Source: Candidatus Gastranaerophilales bacterium HUM_1
Lineage (GTDB): Bacteria > Cyanobacteriota > Vampirovibrionia > Gastranaerophilales > Gastranaerophilaceae
Length of the DNA stretch: 64,000 nt
Direction of reading: 5' to 3'
NCBI GenBank assembly: GCA_002103105.1
Contig: DAAY01000007.1
Location: forward strand, 1-64,000
This document shows positions 49,281 to 57,431 of this stretch, in pieces (position 1 is the first letter of the stretch; every line of letters starts with the position of its first letter). The notes under the pieces were generated by a model. The model did no database searches, had not been told where the DNA came from, and worked only from the letters and a program-made list of their open reading frames with translations. The translations under genes were made by a program, and so were the position numbers.

Positions 49281-50354
49281 ATGAGTATTATTGCAGACGA
49301 TAATGATTTTGAAAAGCCAAAAATTGAGAAAAAAAATCCTGTTGTAAAACCAGAAGCCGTGGATTGCGACAAGAATTTTGAAAATTGCATCCGTCCGAAA
49401 TCGTTTGACACATACATTGGTCAAAGTGCATTGAAAGACACTTTAAAAATCACAATCAAAGCCGCACAAAAAAGAGAAAAGCCATTAGACCACTTGCTTT
49501 TTTATGGGCCGCCAGGGTTAGGGAAAACCACTCTTGCTGGGGTTATTGCCCAAGAAATGGGAGTTGAAATAAAAATCACTTCTGCCCCTGCACTTGAACG
49601 ACCTAGAGATATTATTGGGATTTTAATGTCACTTCAAGGGGGAGAAATTTTATTTATTGACGAAATTCATAGACTTAATAAAGTCGCTGAAGAAATTTTG
49701 TACCCTGCAATGGAAGATTTTTATCTAGATATGACAACTGGCAAAAGTCAAACCGTAAAAACGCTTCGAGTTCCGTTGCCAAAATTCACCCTTATTGGAG
49801 CAACAACAAAAGCGGGAGAACTATCTGGACCATTGAGAGATAGATTTGGAATTATCCATAGACTTGAATTTTACACAGATGAAGAACTTGCACAAGTTAT
49901 TAAAAGAACGGCTGGAATTTTAGAAATTGAAATTGACGAAAAAGGAGCATTAGCAATTGCAAGACGCTCAAGAGGCACTCCTAGAATTGCCAATAGATTA
50001 GTAAAAAGAGTAAGTGACTATGCCTTGGTTAAACACGATGGAAAAATCACAGAAGACATTGCAAATAAATCACTTGATATATTAAAAATTGACGAATTTG
50101 GGCTTGATACAACAGATAGATGCTTGTTGAAACTAATTATAGAAAAATACGAAGGTGGACCAGTGGGCATTGAAACAATTGCCGCAGCCATTGGGGAAGA
50201 CGTACGAACGCTAGAAGACGTATGCGAACCATTTTTACTTCAAGCAGGCTTACTTCAACGAACACCAAGAGGCAGAAAAGTTTCGCCAGCTGGATATAGG
50301 CATTTGGGATATAAAACAGGGAAATTCGATACCAACCAACAAACTTTATTTTAA
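49281..50354 (+). CDS. ruvB: Holliday junction branch-migration helicase RuvB
   Basis: 357 residues. RuvB-specific RPKSFDTYIGQ near residue 38, Walker A GPPGLGKT at 76-83, Walker B ILFIDEIHRLNK, the presensor hairpin, IGATTKAGELSGPLRDRFG and C-terminal winged helix (GPVGIETIAAAIGEDVRTLEDV). It drives branch migration with RuvA. ruvA and ruvC are not next to it. The mRNA is probably leaderless. Confidence 0.97.
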   Translation: MSIIADDNDFEKPKIEKKNPVVKPEAVDCDKNFENCIRPKSFDTYIGQSALKDTLKITIKAAQKREKPLDHLLFYGPPGLGKTTLAGVIAQEMGVEIKITSAPALERPRDIIGILMSLQGGEILFIDEIHRLNKVAEEILYPAMEDFYLDMTTGKSQTVKTLRVPLPKFTLIGATTKAGELSGPLRDRFGIIHRLEFYTDEELAQVIKRTAGILEIEIDEKGALAIARRSRGTPRIANRLVKRVSDYALVKHDGKITEDIANKSLDILKIDEFGLDTTDRCLLKLIIEKYEGGPVGIETIAAAIGEDVRTLEDVCEPFLLQAGLLQRTPRGRKVSPAGYRHLGYKTGKFDTNQQTLF

Positions 50355-50379
50355 ATTTTAGTTATGGGGTTCTTTGCAA

Positions 50380-51240
50380 TACGAATAGTTCTTCCTTCCT
50401 CTCCCAAAGGAAAGTGGTAGGGTGAGGTGGTGAACCGAACGCAAAATTTAATTGTGTGAAACTGCGTACCGTATGGCTGATTAATATCTGTCCTCCTCTC
50501 CTTGGGGAGAGGATTGAGGTGAGGGGTTAATCCTAACGAGCATAACATGAGATACTTCGCTTTGCTCAGTATAACAAATACAACAGGGGGTTCGGGGGCA
50601 AAGCCCCTGAGGACTCGAGCCATTTAATCATTCGTGTTTTTCTTTTCATAACGATTCTCCCTCGCCCTTTTTAAAGGGAGAGGGGTAGGGGTGAGGGTTT
50701 TAATTCTTTTTTCATCGAAATAAAAAAGAAAAAGTGAACATAAACCCCTCTCCCTAACCCTCTACCCTTGGAGAGGGAATGATGTTCAACATTTCCCAAG
50801 TTGCTTTGTTTATCTGTCGGCGTGGCAACGCCGACCTACGTGTTTCTGATATACATTTCTTTATTTAATCAAACCCTTACCCTCTCCCAAAGGAGAGGGA
50901 ATTAATTTATTCCACGCAAAAAGGGAGAAGGGCTAACTGCATTTACTCAGATTCACCCCTCATCCTAACCTTCCCCAAAAAGGAAAGGAACACAATATTC
51001 CTGCATGAGATACTTCGCTCCACACAGTATGACAAAATTTGACAAACCAATTCTCCTCTCCGAGGGACACTAGCTGAACCGACGAAACAGAGTTGAGTCG
51101 AGTGAAACTGCGTGCCGTATGGCTGAGGTTGGGAGAGGGGGCGATTTTTTCGTTAAATTTTAATTCCTTGTTCTCCCCATATATGTGGGAGACCCGAAAT
51201 CTTTGATTTCGAGGAGGGGGTTTAATTTTTTCAAGAATGA
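50380..51240. repeat. intergenic mosaic of palindromic repeats
   Basis: About 860 bases with no gene. REP-like palindromes CCTCTCC...GGAGAGG recur (near 50500, 50660, 50755, 50885). A hairpin GGGGGC-AAA-GCCCC followed by ACTCGAGCCATTTAATCATT starts near 50586. GTCGGCGT-GGCA-ACGCCGAC lies at 50816-50835. A unit of about 165 bases (51056-51225) is nearly repeated at 56510-56675. The regions between are poor in coding signal. Confidence 0.7.
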
Positions 51241-51256
51241 ATTATATTTCTAAATC

Positions 51257-52705
51257 TTACTGCTTTCCAGTAATTTCTCTATACATATTCATATATTCTT
51301 TTGAGCTACGTTTCCAAGAAAAATCAGCTTCCATTGCAGATTTTCGCATTGCATTGAATACGTATTTGTCACCATAAACATACAATGCACATTTAATCGC
51401 ATTCAACATATCCCAGCCATTATAACTCCAGAACTTGAAACCATTGGAATTATCAAGTGGATACCCTGTAACAGTATCTTCCAACCCTCCAGTAGCTCTA
51501 ACAATTGGCAAACTACCATAACGCATTGCAATCAATTGACTCAATCCACAAGGCTCAAATTTTGATGGCATTAAGAAGAAATCACTACCTGCATAAATTA
51601 AATTTGCAAGTTTTGCATCATAACCAACAAACGTTCTGATATTTGGAGTATTATTTGATAACCAGATGAAAAGATTTTCATAACTATTATCACCACTACC
51701 CATAAATATAAAATCTGCATCTAATTTCTGCAATTCATATTGCATATCTCTGATTAAATCAATACCTTTTTGATCTACCAATCTTGAAATTAAAGCAATC
51801 AAAGGTCTATCTGGATTGTATTTTATAGCAAAGAATTTACAAACAGCTTTTTTATTTTCTTCTTTTTTATCCAAAGATTTAACATCATAATTTTTAGCCA
51901 AAGCCTTATCTTTTTTAGGATTAAATACAGTATAATCAATACCATTCAAAATTCCACGAAGCTTATATTGAACCCCTCGCAATGTATAATCCATATTCTC
52001 TCCATATTCTGGAGTTAAAATTTCTTTTGCATAAGTAGGAGAAACAGCCACAACTCTATCTGCATACTGAATTGCACCTTTCATCCAGTTTACACGGTCA
52101 TAATGTTCACAACCCCATTGATTATAAACAATATCTTTTCTCATATTTGCAAAATCCAAAACATCTTGGAACCAAATTCCTTGATATGCAAGATTATGGA
52201 TTTCAAAAACGCATTTTGTATCCTTCCAAAATTCATCAAACTTGTAATTAGAATGTAGATATAATGGAAGCATAGCAGTATGCCAATCATTTGCGTGGAT
52301 TACATCCGCTCTAAAATTCAAAGCCTTTGCATACTCCATAACCGCAAGAGAAAAAGAAATATATCTTTCATGTTCATATCTTGGATCTAAATATTTTGGA
52401 TAAACTTCCTTAAAACAAGAAAAATACCAATCATTTTTAATAAAAAATACATTTATTTTTGTATCTGGAAGTTTTGCCATATAAAGATTAAATTTATGTG
52501 GCTGATTGCCAAAAGTTAACCACATTTCAGAGTTTTCAAGTTCTTTGATTTTATATTTATCTTTATCTATACAACCGTGAAGAGGAGTAAAAATAGCAAT
52601 CTCAGCATCTTTTTCAAGTTCTTTGGGCAAACTTCCTACAACATCAGCTAACCCACCTGCTTTTGAAAATGGTGCAACTTCCGCAGACGCAAATAAAATC
52701 TTCAT
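51257..52705 (-). CDS. glgA: glycogen synthase
   Basis: 482 residues from ATG 52705, supported by AGAGAGG just upstream (an upstream ATG adds seven residues). GT5 family: MKILFASAEVAPFSKAGGLA contains the KxGGL ADP-glucose site, VIHANDWHTAMLP, and the C-terminal lobe has SKFEPCGLSQLIAMRYGSLP with the catalytic E and TGGLEDTV. It adds glucose from ADP-glucose to alpha-1,4-glucan for storage. No glgB/glgC nearby. Confidence 0.95.
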   Translation of the reverse strand: MKILFASAEVAPFSKAGGLADVVGSLPKELEKDAEIAIFTPLHGCIDKDKYKIKELENSEMWLTFGNQPHKFNLYMAKLPDTKINVFFIKNDWYFSCFKEVYPKYLDPRYEHERYISFSLAVMEYAKALNFRADVIHANDWHTAMLPLYLHSNYKFDEFWKDTKCVFEIHNLAYQGIWFQDVLDFANMRKDIVYNQWGCEHYDRVNWMKGAIQYADRVVAVSPTYAKEILTPEYGENMDYTLRGVQYKLRGILNGIDYTVFNPKKDKALAKNYDVKSLDKKEENKKAVCKFFAIKYNPDRPLIALISRLVDQKGIDLIRDMQYELQKLDADFIFMGSGDNSYENLFIWLSNNTPNIRTFVGYDAKLANLIYAGSDFFLMPSKFEPCGLSQLIAMRYGSLPIVRATGGLEDTVTGYPLDNSNGFKFWSYNGWDMLNAIKCALYVYGDKYVFNAMRKSAMEADFSWKRSSKEYMNMYREITGKQ

Positions 52706-52744
52706 TTTTCCTCTCTTTCCGAACATAAGTTTTATCCCTTTTGC

Positions 52745-55700
52745 TTAAGAGAAAAAGTCCTCGGGATTTACAAACCCATCATCAGAAGAATTATCTTCTT
52801 CTGGCGAAGTTTTTGTGTCTATCTTTATATTTTCCTTTTCTGATAAGCTCTCTTCTTGTAATTTAGGGGTTGTATTTTCTGGTTTAAATTTCTGAACAAC
52901 CTCTGCATTTTGATTTTCCACCATAAGTTTTTCAATGTCAATATTTAGATTAATATTCAATCCATATTTTTGAACAATTAATACAGCTTGATTCATACAA
53001 ATTTGAGCTTTTTCAGGTTCTTTAGATGCCATTAAAACTTTATACATATTTACTTTATCAAGCATTGTTAAGTATTCACTAATTGGAGTTTTTTCCATAA
53101 AGATAGTTGAATTATTCAAAACTCCATATGCAATATCAAATTTTCCTTGAGCAATATCCAAAATACTCATAACATACCAACCAATATGTTCAATAGAATT
53201 CATACCGTGTTCTTTTGCATCCATAATTACACGATATACAATAGCGGATGCTTTTTTGAATGAATTTAACCTTGCATAAGAATACCCAACAAGCAAATCC
53301 GCAAACAATTCCAACTTATACAATCCCATATCTTTTGCAATGAGTTTTGTCTTATAAACTTCTTTCGCAAACTCTATCGGCTTATTTCGAAAATAAGCAT
53401 AAGCTTTTATTATGTGATAAATAGAAGCGGTATATACATTCTCTTCAGGAGGTTTTGGAGGAAGTTGAACATTTTCCCCCTTCAATAAATTTTGCAATTG
53501 AATAAACAAAGAAAATTCTTGCGGAATAAAATCAAATAATTTGCTAGAAATATCCAAGAATTCGCTCACATCTTCCTTCATTGAAACAACATCTGAAATT
53601 GCTATACAAGCAATACATTCAACAAGCATTTCCTTGAATTCGTCAATCGTCAGCATTGAGAATTGAATATTGTTAATTTTTCCTAAATCCAAGGCATTTA
53701 ATACATTATAACCAATATCTAAACAATCATCATATGCTCCAATATTAAACAAAATTTTAATATGCACCATAGAAAGAATTAAAAAGTGCAAACTAAAATT
53801 CTCTGCCGTTGGGTCAAGAGAAACTCCATCCATCACAGATAAAACTTTATGAGTAAGATTTAAGGCATACAAATATTGACCGTTATAAAATGCACCTTGA
53901 ATCATTTTTGTTCCAAGTTCAATAAAACTGGTAATATTGTTATTATCTTTCAAACTCGTTAAAGTTTTTTCAGCAATTTCTCGTGTTTCATTTGGCTCAT
54001 ATTCAAACATATTATTTGAAATATTTTCATAGATAGATTTTTTATATTGAGAAAGCTCCTCTTGTGACCAGTTTGAAGCGTATTTATCAAGACACTTAAT
54101 AATTTCGCCAGAACAATTTAAATAAGAAGAAAAATCACCCATAGAAAGATTTATATTTGCTAAACTTTCCCATTCATAAATAACTTGTTCATTCAAATCC
54201 ATCATTTCATAAAGGTTCGCTCTAACAGGACTTGCCATACCTTCAACAAATGCAATTTCTAACAATTCTTTTGCGATATTTTTCAATTCTTCTGGCTTTA
54301 AAATATCCAGCAGATTTTCTCTCAAGATAGCGTAATTAGAGAAATACATGCAATTATTATAAGCGAATACATACCCCATGCCTGCCAACTTATCAACAAT
54401 TACTTTCCAATTTGCAAACCCAAAAGATTCTAAAGTCTTTTCATCAACTCTTGTACCCAATAGCACCGCCATTGTCAAAAACTTAATTGCTCGAGTATCA
54501 TCTTTCAACAAATTCAAACGGCGTTTCATCAATTGGCTCAAACTTGATGGAATCATAATAGTTTTTGGATTAACCATTACAATTGAATATTGAGTCAAAG
54601 AATAAACTCCAGATTCTAATAAATATTGGATAGCAAAATCTAAAAACAACGTGCTTCCGCAAGCATATTTCGCAATACGTTGAAAATAGAAATCATTTAA
54701 AACATTTTTATAAAATTCTTTATTTGATGCAATAATTCCTTCAAAAGGAGATGGCTTCAATGTAATTTCGGTATAATAAGGTCTTGATAACAAGAAATGA
54801 TTTTCTTTGTGCAGTGCATAATCCTTGTCATACGTAATTAAATAACTTACACTAAAATCTTCAAAATGGTCAAAAAGTTGACTTAATGCTAACATTGAAC
54901 TTGAATCCACTTTTTCAAAATTTTCAATATAAATTAAGGAATTTGGGATCGCCTCCATTAGACGAGCAAAAACTTGGAAATATTCATCACGAGTTTCTTC
55001 AAAATTTCTCATTTCTCTCTGATTACAAGTAATCAAATCCTTTACCAAACCAGATGAATCAATATTGTTAAACATTGAAAAATCATTTGTATCAAACAAC
55101 TTTTGAGAAACAGCATATTCAAAAATTGTAGAAATCAATTCTTTAAAAAATGAATACGGGGCATATTTCATCCCATCATGACAAGTAACAGGAATAATAT
55201 CATTGTAAATACCTGTTTCTTCAACAGCAGACAATAAACGCAGAGTATAAGGCTGGTACATATTAGAACCTTTTATTGCCAAAATTCCACGTGGAACTTC
55301 TTGAAGAACATCAACTACGTTATCTAAAACACGAATATTTTCGGTCATATAAAAAGCGCAGTTAACTTCATCAAAATTTATCAATTCTCCACTGTACAAT
55401 TCATCTTCAGAAACATTATTTTCATCATCTAAAGTTTGCTTTGTAATTTTTTCTTGATCAACTAATGCGGACTGTACAAATTTTGGAACCTCTATCTCTT
55501 CATCGGTTGAAAGTTCTACAGATTCTTGGACAAACTCATTTATTTTTATAAAATCGGAAAGATTAATTTCATAGAACTGTTTCATTTTTCCATTAACTAA
55601 CACTGCATTTAAAGTTTCCAATTTATATTTATCGTTGTAATACTCATAAAAATCTTCATCGGTCATCAATTGAAAATAACCCAGAGCTTTTGTTTCGATA

Positions 55701-56341
55701 TTATCTGAAATTTGAACCATATCCGCTTGAAAACCAGTTGCGACATCATAAGGATTATCTTCAACATTCCGTTTTAAGATAGTCAAATTACACTTCAACC
55801 CAATACCCTTTTTACGTAGAAGTTTAACATTCAGACGAGTAAACATATTCGCAAGTTCAATTGAAGACATTATAGCTGAATTTGCAGAAGCAGAAAGGGT
55901 ATAAACATTGTTAAACCTGATAATATAGGTATTATCTTTAACGATTTGCAGACGAACACCCAAAGAAGACATATAATTCAAAATCATATTGTCAAGATTG
56001 GCTTTAAACTTTGTCAAAAGTTGATTTGAACCGAGCTTTGCTTTAACAATATCCAAATTTGGGAATTCAATTTTTAAAACAGCAAAATCTTCTGTATTAG
56101 ATTCCCCTTGAATTGCACTTTTTTCAGTAGAATATCCACATTTTACACACTTTGAATGCTTGGTCAAATTTATTTTCCCACATTTTGAACATTTGACAAC
56201 CAAAATTTCCCCGCATTTTCGGCAGGTATTTTTGGTATTAACCGTACGGCAAACAGGACAAACAATTTTCAAGACCTTTTTGCAATTCGGACAAACCATT
56301 GCACTTTTATCAATTTCAGCACCGCATTTTGGACATTCCAT
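52745..56341 (-). CDS. giant zinc-ribbon / cyclase-like / ATPase-like / helical-repeat protein
   Basis: 1198 residues from ATG 56341 (an upstream alternative adds seven). Residues 1-75 carry six CxxC pairs (MECPKCGAE, VCPNC, VCPVC, CRKC, KCSKC, KCVKC), about three zinc ribbons. About 85-250 resembles a nucleotide-cyclase homology domain without the catalytic Asp pair in its usual setting. From about 340 an NTPase-like domain follows: the Walker A position reads AIKGSNMYQPYT, lacking the invariant Lys, while the Walker B-like LIYIENFEKVD (about 464-474) is retained. The last 550 residues are helical, TPR-like. This is the order of signal-transducing cyclase-AAA-TPR proteins, apparently enzymatically degenerate. 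Ends with an acidic tail. Confidence 0.7.
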   Translation of the reverse strand: MECPKCGAEIDKSAMVCPNCKKVLKIVCPVCRTVNTKNTCRKCGEILVVKCSKCGKINLTKHSKCVKCGYSTEKSAIQGESNTEDFAVLKIEFPNLDIVKAKLGSNQLLTKFKANLDNMILNYMSSLGVRLQIVKDNTYIIRFNNVYTLSASANSAIMSSIELANMFTRLNVKLLRKKGIGLKCNLTILKRNVEDNPYDVATGFQADMVQISDNIETKALGYFQLMTDEDFYEYYNDKYKLETLNAVLVNGKMKQFYEINLSDFIKINEFVQESVELSTDEEIEVPKFVQSALVDQEKITKQTLDDENNVSEDELYSGELINFDEVNCAFYMTENIRVLDNVVDVLQEVPRGILAIKGSNMYQPYTLRLLSAVEETGIYNDIIPVTCHDGMKYAPYSFFKELISTIFEYAVSQKLFDTNDFSMFNNIDSSGLVKDLITCNQREMRNFEETRDEYFQVFARLMEAIPNSLIYIENFEKVDSSSMLALSQLFDHFEDFSVSYLITYDKDYALHKENHFLLSRPYYTEITLKPSPFEGIIASNKEFYKNVLNDFYFQRIAKYACGSTLFLDFAIQYLLESGVYSLTQYSIVMVNPKTIMIPSSLSQLMKRRLNLLKDDTRAIKFLTMAVLLGTRVDEKTLESFGFANWKVIVDKLAGMGYVFAYNNCMYFSNYAILRENLLDILKPEELKNIAKELLEIAFVEGMASPVRANLYEMMDLNEQVIYEWESLANINLSMGDFSSYLNCSGEIIKCLDKYASNWSQEELSQYKKSIYENISNNMFEYEPNETREIAEKTLTSLKDNNNITSFIELGTKMIQGAFYNGQYLYALNLTHKVLSVMDGVSLDPTAENFSLHFLILSMVHIKILFNIGAYDDCLDIGYNVLNALDLGKINNIQFSMLTIDEFKEMLVECIACIAISDVVSMKEDVSEFLDISSKLFDFIPQEFSLFIQLQNLLKGENVQLPPKPPEENVYTASIYHIIKAYAYFRNKPIEFAKEVYKTKLIAKDMGLYKLELFADLLVGYSYARLNSFKKASAIVYRVIMDAKEHGMNSIEHIGWYVMSILDIAQGKFDIAYGVLNNSTIFMEKTPISEYLTMLDKVNMYKVLMASKEPEKAQICMNQAVLIVQKYGLNINLNIDIEKLMVENQNAEVVQKFKPENTTPKLQEESLSEKENIKIDTKTSPEEDNSSDDGFVNPEDFFS

Positions 56342-56459
56342 ACCGAAATTATACCATAGCACACAAGTTTTAAACTAATTCAAACAGATGATATTATATG
56401 GTAAATTTTGAATATAACCGATATATTCACTAGAAGAGTCGCTTGCTAGGATTGATTGA

Positions 56460-57365
56460 GATACTTTGCGTTACTCAGTTTGACGAAAATTGAGAAACAC
56501 TTCCTCCTCTCCGAGGGACACTAGCTGAACCGACGAAACGAAGTTGAGTCGAGTGAAACTGCGTGCCGTATGGCTGAGGCTGGGAGAGGGGTCGATTTTT
56601 TAATTAATTTTTAATCACTTGTCCTCCCCATATATTGTGGGAGGACCGAAATCTTTGATTTCGAGGAGGGGTTTTGAGTTTTTCCATAAGAAGAAAGGTT
56701 TATTCTTGTTTGAGATAGTTCGCTTTGCCCTGTATGACAAATACAACAGGGGGTTCGGGGGCAAAGCCCCTGATGACTCGAGCCATTTAATCATTCGTGT
56801 TTTTCTTTTTCGGTTCTGCTTTTTCTTTTTTCATCGAATTAAAAAAGAAAAAGTGAACATTAGTTTATCTGTCGGCTTAGCAAAGCCGACCTACCTGTTT
56901 CAAATATACATTTCTTTATTTAATCAAACCCTCTCCCCTACCCCCTCTCCCAAAGGAGAGGGGAATTGCTGTACTTGTTTAGATTCACCCCTCATCCTAA
57001 CCTTCCCCCCAAGGGGAAGGAACACTACATTCTTGCTTTAGATGCTTCGCTTTGCCCTGCATGACAAATACAACAGGGGGTTCGGGGGCAAAGCCCCTGA
57101 TGACTCGAGCCATTTAATCATTCGTGTTTTTCTTTTTCGGTTCTGCTTTTTCTTTTTTCATCGAAATAAAAAAGAAAAAGTGAACATTAGTTTATCTGTC
57201 GGCTTAGCAAAGCCGACCTACCTGTTTCTGATATACATTTCTTTATTTAATCAAACCCTCTCCCCTACCCCCTCTCCCAAAGGAGAGGGGAATTGCTGTA
57301 CTTGTTTAGATTCACCCCTCATCCTAACCCCAAACCTCTCTCCGAGGGGAAGGAACATAATTTTT
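56460..57365. repeat. intergenic repeat tract with 327-bp tandem duplication
   Basis: 56701-57028 and 57029-57350 are two copies with a 327-base period (e.g. 56744 and 57071; 56871 and 57198; 56964 and 57291), differing at a few bases only. Each unit carries the GGGGGC-AAA-GCCCC hairpin, GTCGGCTT-AGCA-AAGCCGAC and several CCTCTCC-type palindromes. 56510-56675 nearly repeats 51056-51225. Frames running through the tract are artefacts of the repeats. Confidence 0.75.
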
Positions 57366-57373
57366 TTACAGGA

Positions 57374-57406
57374 AAAAAGCAGCCTTTAAAAATAAAGACT
57401 GCTTTT
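57374..57406 (-). terminator. terminator after the acyl-CoA synthetase gene
   Basis: AAAAGCAG-C-CTTTA pairs with TAAAG-A-CTGCTTTT around an AAAA loop; A-run to the left gives a T-tail on the minus strand. Confidence 0.8.
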
Positions 57407-57431
57407 ATTATTTATTAGTTAAAAACTAAAA

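Noticed and set aside
56619..57389. Two reading frames of 140 and 115 residues with near-identical sequence
   Set aside because: They run through the 327-bp tandem intergenic repeat and translate palindromes and T-runs; no ribosome binding site or coding bias.
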